DNA of 15,361 nt from Calditrichia bacterium (GTDB lineage Bacteria > Calditrichota > Calditrichia > RBG-13-44-9 > J042): assembly GCA_030430345.1 (NCBI GenBank), contig JAUIFT010000008.1:1-15361 (forward strand), written 5' to 3'. The notes under the pieces are model-generated. The model saw only the letters and a list, made by a program, of their open reading frames with translations, did not search any database and had not been told where the DNA came from. Both the position numbers and the translations under genes were made by a program. This document shows positions 5,852 through 13,829 of this stretch, one piece after another. Position 1 is the stretch's first letter. Every line of letters begins with the position of its first letter.

Positions 5852-8296
5852 ATGAAATGGGTAAAGTTTATTATTTCCGCATCAATTACCCTGGCTTTAT
5901 TCTACCTGCTGAATTTCCCGGTAATAGAAAAAACGCCGTTTGCAATTGGGGATTTTGCCAATCCTTACAGTGGTTTCTGGCAAAATGGAGAGATGATCGA
6001 AGAGCGGTTGGATGACCGGGAGATTCCCGGACTGCAGGAGTCGGTGATCGTTCAGTGGGACAATCGCGGGGTACCCCATGTGTTTGCCCGGAACGCGCAT
6101 GATCTTTATTTTGTGCAGGGATATTTGACTGCCCGCGACCGCCTCTGGCAGATGGATATTATCACCCGTGCCAGCGCCGGCCGGGTAGCGGAAGTGATTC
6201 CCGAACGGGTAGAATTTGATCGCTATCGCCGCCGCACCGGCATGCTCTATGCCGCGGAAGTGGCGGTAAAAGCGGCAATGGCAGATGAAACCTCCCGCCT
6301 GGCAATGGAAGCATTAAGCGATGGCGTTAATGCCTGGATCGATCAATTGACGCCGGCAAGCTATCCGCTGGAATTCAAAATTCTGAATTATGCGCCGGAA
6401 GCCTGGTCTCCCCTGAAATCCGCATTACTGTTGAAATATATGTCCTGGAACCTGTCTGCGCGGAACAATGAGGTGCTCTGGTCCCGCACCCGCACGGCGC
6501 TTGGGGACAGCGTAATGAGTGAACTGTTTTTTCACGAGCCCTTAAATATGAAAACAATTATTCCCGATGATACTCCCTGGGAGTTCAAACCGCTGGAAGC
6601 CCCGTCGGCGCCGGATTCCCTGTTCTCGGCAACCATGCTCGCCTTTGAGAATATGCTCCAACCGGCAGCGGACCTCGGTAGCAACAATTGGGTGGTGGAC
6701 GGCAGCAAGACACTGAGCGGTTATCCCATTCTCAGTAATGACCCGCACCTGGGATTAAATCTGCCCTCTATTTGGTATGAGATGCAGTTGGTTGCCCCGG
6801 AAATAAATGTCTATGGCGTCACCCTGCCCGGCGCGCCGGGCGTGGTTATCGGCTTTAATGAAAATATCGCCTGGGGCGTTACGAACGCCGGTGTTGATGT
6901 GATGGACTGGTACCAAATGCACTTTCACCCGGAAGATCCCTGGAAGTATCGTTTTGGGGATGAATGGCGGGAAGCAACGCCGCGGATTGAAGAAATACAT
7001 GTGCGGAATAGTGAAACAGTTATTGATACGATTGCGATGACCCATCTCGGGCCGGTCTCCTACCGGGAAGGAGAGGAATCTCTTCTTGATGCGATTCCAT
7101 CCGGAATGGCATTGCGCTGGGTTGCTCACGATCCTTCGCTGGAGGTAAAGGCGTTCTGGTTGCTCAATCGCGCCGTTGGTTATAATGATTTCGTAGAAGC
7201 ACTCTCTTTCTACGATTGTCCGGCACAAAACTTTGTCTTTGCTTCCCGGCATGGGGATATCGCCATGCATCATCATGGGAAAATTCCGTTGCGCTGGAAA
7301 CACCAGGGCCGCTTTATTAGCGATGGCAGTAATCCGGCTTATGAGTGGCAGGGATATATTCCCAGGGAACATATTCCGCACGCGAAAAACCCTGCCCGTG
7401 GTTTTCTGGGATCGGCCAATCAAAATCCGGTAACTGACCGTTACCCGTACCAGATGTATGGATTCTACGCCACTTTTGAACGGGGCGCGCGCATACATGA
7501 ACGTCTGCTCGAAATGAACAATATTACCCCGGAAGATATGATGGCATTGCAGAATGACAATCTCAACCTGCATGCCCGCGCCGCCCTGCCGGCAATGCTC
7601 TCCTCTTTACAGGATGAGGAGCTATCCCTCTTCGAATACCGGAACCTGGAATTGCTGCAGCAATGGAATTATGAGAGCCATCGCGATTCCATCGCGCCGA
7701 TCATTTTTCAATATTGGTGGAATAATTTTCAGAAACTGGTCTGGGAAGATGAATTTTCGCATCCGGAGTTTGGCCAGTTAAAATTTCCCCGGAAAGATGT
7801 AACCATCGATCTCCTGCTCAATGAACCGGACAGCCGCTATTTCGACAACATTCTTACCGAGGACTATCCGGAGACCCTCGCTGATATACTGTTGCTCTCC
7901 TTCCAGCGAGCCGATCTGGAGCTTTCCGAAGAGTTAGGGCAATTTAGTGAAGACTGGCGCTGGGGAAAAAGCCGTGGCACCGATATTACCCATCTCGCCC
8001 GGATACCAGGTATGAGCCGCCTGGCGCTGAACACCAACGGCAACCGCGGGATTGTCAATGCCACCGGAAAAACACATGGGCCTTCCTGGCGGATGGTGGT
8101 GGCCCTGGGCCCGGAGGTAAAAGCCTGGGGTATTTATCCCGGCGGGCAGTCCGGCAATCCCGGTTCAGCCAATTACGATGCATTTATCGATGATTGGGTG
8201 GAAGGACAATATTACGAATTAATCTATTTGAAATCCCCCACGGAAACCCATCCCGATGTAGTTGCTAAAACCATTCTGAAAGGAGGGGGACAATGA
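5852..8296 (+). CDS. penicillin acylase-family N-terminal-nucleophile amidohydrolase
   Basis: The product has 814 residues, the usual size for this family. These enzymes are made as a precursor, cut themselves into alpha and beta chains, and hydrolyse amide bonds of N-acyl compounds (beta-lactam side chains, acyl-homoserine lactones, N-acyl amino acids). Residues 3-22 are a hydrophobic signal or anchor, so the enzyme acts outside the cytoplasm. The autocleavage site is Gly276-Ser277 in LGSNNWVVDG, making Ser277 the new beta-chain N-terminus and nucleophile. NDPHL (296-300) and PGAPGVVIGFN follow. Asn523 in GSANQNP is 247 residues into the beta chain, close to the known oxyanion Asn241 of E. 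coli penicillin G acylase. ATG 5852 is chosen because GGAG (5840-5843) precedes it at eight bases; an upstream TTG at 5825 has no such site. The stop overlaps the next start (ATGA). The natural substrate cannot be read from sequence. Confidence 0.93.
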   Translation: MKWVKFIISASITLALFYLLNFPVIEKTPFAIGDFANPYSGFWQNGEMIEERLDDREIPGLQESVIVQWDNRGVPHVFARNAHDLYFVQGYLTARDRLWQMDIITRASAGRVAEVIPERVEFDRYRRRTGMLYAAEVAVKAAMADETSRLAMEALSDGVNAWIDQLTPASYPLEFKILNYAPEAWSPLKSALLLKYMSWNLSARNNEVLWSRTRTALGDSVMSELFFHEPLNMKTIIPDDTPWEFKPLEAPSAPDSLFSATMLAFENMLQPAADLGSNNWVVDGSKTLSGYPILSNDPHLGLNLPSIWYEMQLVAPEINVYGVTLPGAPGVVIGFNENIAWGVTNAGVDVMDWYQMHFHPEDPWKYRFGDEWREATPRIEEIHVRNSETVIDTIAMTHLGPVSYREGEESLLDAIPSGMALRWVAHDPSLEVKAFWLLNRAVGYNDFVEALSFYDCPAQNFVFASRHGDIAMHHHGKIPLRWKHQGRFISDGSNPAYEWQGYIPREHIPHAKNPARGFLGSANQNPVTDRYPYQMYGFYATFERGARIHERLLEMNNITPEDMMALQNDNLNLHARAALPAMLSSLQDEELSLFEYRNLELLQQWNYESHRDSIAPIIFQYWWNNFQKLVWEDEFSHPEFGQLKFPRKDVTIDLLLNEPDSRYFDNILTEDYPETLADILLLSFQRADLELSEELGQFSEDWRWGKSRGTDITHLARIPGMSRLALNTNGNRGIVNATGKTHGPSWRMVVALGPEVKAWGIYPGGQSGNPGSANYDAFIDDWVEGQYYELIYLKSPTETHPDVVAKTILKGGGQ

Positions 8297-8676
8297 GCGT
8301 GCTGCTCTTGATCGTATTGATCTTCGCCCTGCAATTTTTTACGCCGTATTGGTGGTGGATTATCGTTGCGCCGCTTGTTTACGGGCTGCTTATTGCCAGA
8401 AGTGGCTGGCGGGCATTTGGCGCCGGTTTTCTTTCCGGCGGCCTGGCCTGGTTGCTGATGAGTGTTTACACGGCAAAAAATGGCGGGGTGCTGGTGCTTG
8501 GCCGGGTGAATAATATGCTCAATCTTCCCCCGGATTCTTTCGTGATGTTTTTGGTTTGTGCCGGCCTCGGGGTGCTTTGCGGGGGATTCGGCGCATTAAC
8601 CGGTTATCTCTTCAAAGATTTGTTCCGCAATTCATCCGAAGCGGATGAAAAATCCAGTGAGGTTTCACTTGGGTAA
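8293..8676 (+). CDS. small four-helix membrane protein, function unknown
   Basis: The 127-residue product is strongly hydrophobic, with likely membrane helices at about 2-17, 20-36, 41-58 and 82-105 and a short charged tail. The start overlaps the acylase stop as ATGA, and AGGAGGGGG in the end of the acylase gene supplies the ribosome site, so translation is probably coupled. The glycine-rich helices (GAGFLSGGLAW, GLGVLCGGFGALTG) suggest close helix packing, but no family is recognised. By position it could anchor or support the acylase or the following cytochrome; this is inference only. Confidence 0.8.
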   Translation: MSVLLLIVLIFALQFFTPYWWWIIVAPLVYGLLIARSGWRAFGAGFLSGGLAWLLMSVYTAKNGGVLVLGRVNNMLNLPPDSFVMFLVCAGLGVLCGGFGALTGYLFKDLFRNSSEADEKSSEVSLG

Positions 8677-10102
8677 AAAGTTGTATGCAATGGCAGTAAA
8701 AGTAGCAGATATGACAAATAGCATCGGCATTACGCTAATAACCCTTATCACCTTTTTTAGTTGTGAGTCACCGCACGGCGGCCCGCAACGAATTGCTTTG
8801 GACGGTTACTTCGATCCGGACACACAAAGCTATGCGTTCGTTATTCCCAACCTCAAGCCGGTCAGCGGCGTGGCCGGGTTAAGCGCAAAAGATTGCGCAG
8901 TCTGCCATCAAACAATTTACAAGGAATGGCAGAATTCCACTCATGCCAGTGCTTTGCGGGACATTCAATTTCAGTCGGAAATCACCAAACCGGATTCTCC
9001 GAAATGGCTTTGCCTGAATTGCCACACGCCACTGCAAAACCAGCGGGAACGCATCATTACCCATTTAGAGGATAATGACGTTTTTAAACCGGTTTCCGTC
9101 GCGAATCCTCACTACGATCCGGCCCTGGAGCAAGAAGCTATTACCTGTGCAACCTGCCATATCCGCATGGATGAAGCAAGCGGCGAGAGTTACATCATCG
9201 GCCCGAATGGGAGTGGAAATTCGCCACACCCGGTTCGGCAGGATCGCGCATTTCTGCGGAATATGTGCCAGCGCTGTCATAATCCGCAAGGGGAAGGACT
9301 GACCCCCAACCTGATCTGCTGGTTTTATACCACCGGCGAGCTGGCCGAGGGACAGCCTCATCTTAGGGAAAAATTCGGCCGGGAAATGGATTGCGTCGAT
9401 TGCCATATGCCCGAAGAGCAGCGCCTGGTAGCGGACATTTATACTGACTTGCCGGCGCAGCAAGTGAATCAGCATCACTGGACCGGCAGCGGCATTCCGA
9501 AATGGTATGAGGGATATGATTCTCTATTAGCCCGGGGATATAAGTCCGGACTGGATGTCGCGTTCGAGTTCGGAAAAACAACGGGCGATTCTTTGCCAAT
9601 AACAGTACTGTTGACAAACGCCCGGGCCGGGCACTACCTGCCCTCCGGAGATCCCGAACGCTTTCTGCTGGTCGTGGCAAGCTTGTATGATCGTACCGGA
9701 AAATTACGCGCACGGGATAAATACCGCATCGGCCAGGATTGGATTTGGAATCCTGCCCGGAAGATGGGAGATAATCGCCTGAAACAGGGAGAAACCCGGC
9801 GATGGCGTCCGGCCATTTCTGGCGGCAATGATAGTAATACTCTTGAAGTGCTCGTGTTACACGTACGGTTAAATACAAAAACTGCCGAGTATATTATCGC
9901 CGCGGAAAATGTTGATGAGCAATTATTTGAGAATGGGCAGCACTATGTCTCGAATGCCATTGATTATTACCCCTTCGCCAGTTTTGTTTACAAGGCGTCG
10001 ATCGATATAAATTCCCGCCAAACGACGATTGTGAGTTCAAAGGAATTGATCGAACTTTCGAAATTAGAAAAAGGCAAATCCTTGGACGAAAGACTTTATT
10101 AA
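8645..10102 (+). CDS. pentaheme c-type cytochrome (cytochrome c554-like), probable lipoprotein
   Basis: Five CxxCH heme-attachment motifs are present: CAVCH (84-88), CLNCH (123-127), CATCH (168-172), CQRCH (208-212) and CVDCH (250-254), in the 485-residue reading. KEWQNSTHASAL after the first heme and GHYLPSGDPERFLL near 330 are typical of the cytochrome c554 type of multiheme proteins, which carry electrons in the periplasm or at the cell surface. The C-terminal 170 residues have no hemes and look beta-rich. A hydrophobic segment ending FFSC (Cys40) could be an export signal with a loose lipobox. The start is uncertain: 8645 overlaps the previous gene by 32 bases, and in-frame ATGs at 8690 and 8711 lie closer to the hydrophobic segment; none has a strong ribosome site. 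Electron donor and acceptor are unknown. Confidence 0.88.
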   Translation: MKNPVRFHLGKKLYAMAVKVADMTNSIGITLITLITFFSCESPHGGPQRIALDGYFDPDTQSYAFVIPNLKPVSGVAGLSAKDCAVCHQTIYKEWQNSTHASALRDIQFQSEITKPDSPKWLCLNCHTPLQNQRERIITHLEDNDVFKPVSVANPHYDPALEQEAITCATCHIRMDEASGESYIIGPNGSGNSPHPVRQDRAFLRNMCQRCHNPQGEGLTPNLICWFYTTGELAEGQPHLREKFGREMDCVDCHMPEEQRLVADIYTDLPAQQVNQHHWTGSGIPKWYEGYDSLLARGYKSGLDVAFEFGKTTGDSLPITVLLTNARAGHYLPSGDPERFLLVVASLYDRTGKLRARDKYRIGQDWIWNPARKMGDNRLKQGETRRWRPAISGGNDSNTLEVLVLHVRLNTKTAEYIIAAENVDEQLFENGQHYVSNAIDYYPFASFVYKASIDINSRQTTIVSSKELIELSKLEKGKSLDERLY

Positions 10103-10377
10103 GTTCAGAGTTCAGAGTTGCTCATTTTTCCACTTTCCCATTTGTTCCCTCCTCTAAAAACTCCATCGGTTTGAATAGGTCTCACTTTCAACAAAATGAA
10201 ATTCCCCCAAGAAGCGGATGCGCCCAGTTTGGCTGGTTGCTGGAGGAATAAGTGCACAGGGGCTGACCAGCGATAGTATTCCAATCTGATGATATATAAA
10301 TTAGATTTTTATTTTTCTCCGGAAATCCCGGATCATTTGCGAGATGATCCGGGATTAAAAAGTATTCTGCGGCGCAA
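10103..10377. other. convergent intergenic region
   Basis: This 275-base gap follows the cytochrome gene and precedes the end of the minus-strand permease gene. It starts with two tandem copies of AGTTCAG (10102-10115) and ends with the hairpin terminator. No gene is seen in it. Confidence 0.5.
10324..10356. terminator. bidirectional hairpin terminator, 13-bp perfect stem
   Basis: AATCCCGGATCAT (10324-10336) and ATGATCCGGGATT (10344-10356) are exact complements around a seven-base loop. The hairpin lies between the convergent cytochrome and permease genes. Only a weak T-tract follows on the minus strand (ATTTCC), and A-rich sequence follows on the plus strand. Confidence 0.75.
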
Positions 10378-12789
10378 TTATTCGTAGCGCAGGCTTTCCA
10401 CCGGATTGGTGAAAGCCGCCCGAATGGCGTGATAGCTAACGGTTAGCAGAGCAATGGTCAGGGCGAGCAAACCGGCAAGGATAAAGACGCCGGGCCCGAC
10501 ATCAATGCGATAGGCAAACTCAGCTAACCATCGATTGGCGGCAAAATAGGCGATCGGTATGGCAATAACGAAGGCAATGAGAATCAAGCGGGTAAAATCT
10601 TTTGAGATCAACATCACCAGGTTCGGCGTTGTTGCGCCAAGCACTTTCCGGACGCCAATTTCTTTTGTACGACGCTCTGCGGTAAACGAGGCCAGTCCGA
10701 GCAAGCCCAGGCAGGCGATAAAAATTGCCAGCATGGTAAAGTAACGAATAATTTTTCCCAGCTTTTCTTCCTGGGCGTATAATGTTGCCAGGTTCTGATC
10801 CATGAACTGGTAGTTTAAGGGCCAATCAGGAACGAAACGGTTCCAGGTTGCTTCGATGTGAGCGAGAGTTTCGCGGACATTGCCGGTGGTCATTTTCACC
10901 GCGAATTTGCCGCCGCCAAAGCGAATCACCAATGGTTTCAAGGGCTCCTGTAGGGGACGGAAGTGGAAATCTTTAACGACGCCGACAACCTGTCCGCTGG
11001 TAATCACCGATCCGTCTGTATTGACGTGATCAATCTTTTTGCCTACCGCTTTATCTTCCCAACCGAGCATAGCGACAGCGGTTTCGTTGAGGATGAAGCT
11101 GGAAGTTGAGTCCGCGGAAAACTCCGGACTAAATGGCCGGCCGTCGAGCATTTCCAGGCCAAGCACGTCAACAAAATCATGATTCACCCGCATAGTGCCC
11201 AGCCACTGATGTTGATCGCGGGGGATACCTTCCACGATGTAAGCGTTTTCCACGCTGTTTTCCGAGCCGGGCACGCTGCCGCCCACCGCGGTGACGCCGT
11301 GGATGGCCGGAGATTTCATCAATTCATTTTTAAAAGGGACAAACTGGTTCCAGATGCCGCCATACATATTGAAGAGAACAATTTGCTCTTTGTCAAAGCC
11401 AAGATCTTTATTCTTCAGGTAATCCAGTTGATTATAAATGACCCCGATGCAAATGAGCAGAGCGATTGAAATGACAAACTGGCTGGTGACTAAAATCTCT
11501 CGCAGACGGGAGCTGCCGGCACCGCGGCTAAGTGCCCCTTTGAGCACTTCCACCGGGCGAAATGCTGAGAGGAAAAACGCCGGGTAGCTGCCGGACATAA
11601 TGCCGACGAGCAGACCGAGTACAAAAAGCCCGCCAAGTACCAGGGCATTATCAAAATAGTTTACCTGCAGCGCCTTTCCGGTCAGTTGGTTAAACCAGGG
11701 CAAGGCAAGTTCGATGAGGATAACCGCGGTTACCATCGAGAGAAAACTCAGCAGGAGCGCTTCTCCGAGAAATTGTTTCATCAACGTCCAGCGGTAGGCG
11801 CCGAGCACTTTCCGCATGCCGACTTCACGCGCGCGCCCTGCCGAGCGTGCCGTGGCGAGGTTCATGAAATTGATGCAGGCGATCAGGAGAATCAGTCCGG
11901 CAATCGCGGAAAAAACATAGATGTAGGCCATGTTATTATTCGGCTCAAATTCCAGTTCAAGATGGGAATGAAGATGAATATCTTCCATCGCTTGCAGCGA
12001 CAGGGAAACGCCGCCTTCCTGCAGAGAGGAGGGATAATGCCGTTGAACGAACTCTGGTAGTTGCGCTTCCAGGCGTTGAGCCGTTGCTTCATCCGGCAGC
12101 AATAGATAGCTCCAGGCAGCCACCCAGGCCCAGTTATTGTCGAAGCCCTGCCAATTGTTCCACATCGCCCGCATTCCTTCAAAGGAAGCGATAAAGTCGA
12201 ATTTCATATGGGAGTTGCTGGGGAGATCACGAATAACCCCAGCAACTTCAAAGTCGGTGCCATTGTTATAACGAATAGTCTGTCCCATCGGGAGAACGTC
12301 CCCAAAATATTTTCGGGCAGTGCTTTCGGTGATGATAACATGATTAGGGCTTGTCAGTGCCGTTTCCGGGTTGCCCAGGAGGAATTCAAAGGTGAAAATA
12401 TCAAGAATGCTGGCATCGGCAAAAAGGAATTCTTCTTCCAGGTAACGTTGATCCTCGTAGCTAATCATGGGCGTGTTGCCCCAGCCATGTGGATTGTATA
12501 TTTTCGCCGCGGCAATAATTTCCGGGAAATCCGCCATCAATGCCGGGGTTACCGGCCAGGATACCGTCGCCGTGCTGGAGACGGAATTTCCCATGGTCAG
12601 ATGGCCGTTCAGGCGGTAAATGTGTGGGCTGTTTTCGTGAAATTTGTCATAGCTGAGTTCGTCTTGCACGTAGAGCAGCATGAGCAAACAGGCCGCAATC
12701 CCGATTGCCAATCCGGCAATGTTAATCACTGAATAAAACTTGTGTTTAATGAGATTGCGAAAGGCCACTTTAATATAGTTTTTAAACAT
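10378..12789 (-). CDS. FtsX/MacB-type ABC transporter permease, two-module
   Basis: The product has 803 residues, the usual length for this double-module family. Each half has one membrane helix, a large periplasmic MacB-like core domain and three helices. Half 1 has helix 1 at about 21-41, a periplasmic domain to about 285 and then three helices. Half 2 starts with a helix at about 430-450 and ends with three helices in the last 130 residues. Both halves carry the signature before the helix bundle, REVGMRKVLGA and KEIGVRKVLGA. The N-terminus (MFKNYIKVAFRNLIKHKF) is typical of Bacteroidota-like permeases. Such proteins need a separate cytoplasmic ATPase and couple ATP use to work in the periplasm (export of peptides, lipids or drugs, or mechanotransmission). 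No ATPase gene is in this window. AAGGAG lies nine bases before ATG 12789. It follows the DJ-1/PfpI gene by 85 bases on the same strand. Confidence 0.9.
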   Translation of the reverse strand: MFKNYIKVAFRNLIKHKFYSVINIAGLAIGIAACLLMLLYVQDELSYDKFHENSPHIYRLNGHLTMGNSVSSTATVSWPVTPALMADFPEIIAAAKIYNPHGWGNTPMISYEDQRYLEEEFLFADASILDIFTFEFLLGNPETALTSPNHVIITESTARKYFGDVLPMGQTIRYNNGTDFEVAGVIRDLPSNSHMKFDFIASFEGMRAMWNNWQGFDNNWAWVAAWSYLLLPDEATAQRLEAQLPEFVQRHYPSSLQEGGVSLSLQAMEDIHLHSHLELEFEPNNNMAYIYVFSAIAGLILLIACINFMNLATARSAGRAREVGMRKVLGAYRWTLMKQFLGEALLLSFLSMVTAVILIELALPWFNQLTGKALQVNYFDNALVLGGLFVLGLLVGIMSGSYPAFFLSAFRPVEVLKGALSRGAGSSRLREILVTSQFVISIALLICIGVIYNQLDYLKNKDLGFDKEQIVLFNMYGGIWNQFVPFKNELMKSPAIHGVTAVGGSVPGSENSVENAYIVEGIPRDQHQWLGTMRVNHDFVDVLGLEMLDGRPFSPEFSADSTSSFILNETAVAMLGWEDKAVGKKIDHVNTDGSVITSGQVVGVVKDFHFRPLQEPLKPLVIRFGGGKFAVKMTTGNVRETLAHIEATWNRFVPDWPLNYQFMDQNLATLYAQEEKLGKIIRYFTMLAIFIACLGLLGLASFTAERRTKEIGVRKVLGATTPNLVMLISKDFTRLILIAFVIAIPIAYFAANRWLAEFAYRIDVGPGVFILAGLLALTIALLTVSYHAIRAAFTNPVESLRYE

Positions 12790-12874
12790 AGGCCAATTCT
12801 CCTTTGGTTATAATCCTTTGCTGCTGCTACGGCAAAACTGCAAACTTGTTGCTTTTCCCCTGAGGTAACTGCAA

Positions 12875-13687
12875 TTATTCCTGATCGTTAGCGGCTCTAA
12901 TTTCCACCCAGTCATATTCCAGTCCCCGCGCCAAATGAGCGGCGCGCTCCCGGCTGGTCATTCGTTCCACAACGTGTAAGGCGGCATCCATGCCGGCAGA
13001 AAGCCCGCCGGATGTGATGATCTTACCATTATCGACATAGCGAACATTGCGCACGATGGTGATATTCGGCGCGGCATTGGCCAGGCCGTTGACGAGATGC
13101 CGGGTAGTAGTTGCTCGCAGGCCGTTTAGCAATCCCGCCTTGGCGAGAATGTAGGCGCCATTGCAGACCGAGAGCACGATTCTGGCGCTTGCAGATTTTT
13201 CCCGCAACCAACGTTGCACTGCGGGGTCTTCCTGGGTTGCCAATACGTTCCCGCCGGGGATGAGGAGAATATCGGCGGGCGGATGATCCTCCAGGGTATA
13301 TTGCGGGACAACCTGCATACCGTAAACCGTGCGAAGCTGCTCGGTATTTTTTGCCACTGAAAAGACCTCAAAGTGAGCACCGCCGAAGACCTCCCAGGGG
13401 CCGGTATAATCGATGATTTGCACCCCTTCAAAAACCAGCACAGCAACACGCAACGCTTCTTGTTGCTGCTGCTGTCCGGCTGCTGGTTGATTTTGATCGA
13501 TTGTTTTTAAGTCAACATATTGCATGCCGCATTCGCCACAATAGCCGGGTTCTTCATAGATTGTTTCCAGGCAATTATGGCCGCAGGGCGGGCAGACGTA
13601 TTGAATTTTTTCATTTTCCTGGGCGATAAGCGAGGTGCCGGAAAGGATGAGAAATAGATATAAAATGGCTGCATTAATTTTCTGCAT
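12875..13687 (-). CDS. exported DJ-1/PfpI-family (GlxA-type amidotransferase-like) protein with N-terminal metal ribbon
   Basis: The product has 270 residues. Residues 1-22 are a signal peptide (ILYLFLILSGTSLIAQ). Residues 30-58 are a cysteine ribbon, YVCPPCG ... PGYCGECGM, with Cys32, 35, 50 and 53 as likely metal ligands and an extra Cys39. A glutamine-rich linker (70-76) follows, then a DJ-1/PfpI domain at about 80-250. The nucleophile elbow is VLSVCNGAYIL (Cys175), the acidic partner is probably Glu99 in GPWEVFGG, and TSGGLSAGMD near 226-234 matches the GlxA-like/isonitrile-hydratase branch. In GlxA/FtrA regulators this domain is fused to an AraC helix-turn-helix; here the AraC part is absent, and a membrane AraC regulator is the upstream gene. 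The protein may be a periplasmic sensor or an enzyme. ATG 13687 has GGAG six bases upstream. Confidence 0.88.
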   Translation of the reverse strand: MQKINAAILYLFLILSGTSLIAQENEKIQYVCPPCGHNCLETIYEEPGYCGECGMQYVDLKTIDQNQPAAGQQQQQEALRVAVLVFEGVQIIDYTGPWEVFGGAHFEVFSVAKNTEQLRTVYGMQVVPQYTLEDHPPADILLIPGGNVLATQEDPAVQRWLREKSASARIVLSVCNGAYILAKAGLLNGLRATTTRHLVNGLANAAPNITIVRNVRYVDNGKIITSGGLSAGMDAALHVVERMTSRERAAHLARGLEYDWVEIRAANDQE

Positions 13688-13829
13688 ACTGGGCTCCGAT
13701 GATAATTATCCGTTATCCGATATTCGTTTTGTGGGAGAATAATATTGAAATGTAGCCTGAAAATCGTCCGTTTGGCTTCAGTTGGACGCTTTTCTATGAA
13801 AATTTTCCAGGAGAAAATGAAGGAACTGC
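13688..13829. promoter_or_regulatory. candidate operator: imperfect 11-bp inverted repeat between regulator and DJ-1/PfpI genes
   Basis: GAAAATCGTCC (13759-13769) and GGACGCTTTTC (13784-13794) are complementary at 10 of 11 positions, around a 14-base spacer. The repeat lies 72 bases upstream of the DJ-1/PfpI start and just after the AraC-type gene. It could be the operator through which that regulator controls the downstream genes, or a terminator/attenuator of the regulator transcript, since the minus-strand copy ends in ATTTTC. Confidence 0.45.

Noticed and set aside
10102..10115. Tandem AGTTCAG as a regulatory iteron
   Set aside because: Only two short copies overlapping the end of a gene; could easily be chance slippage.
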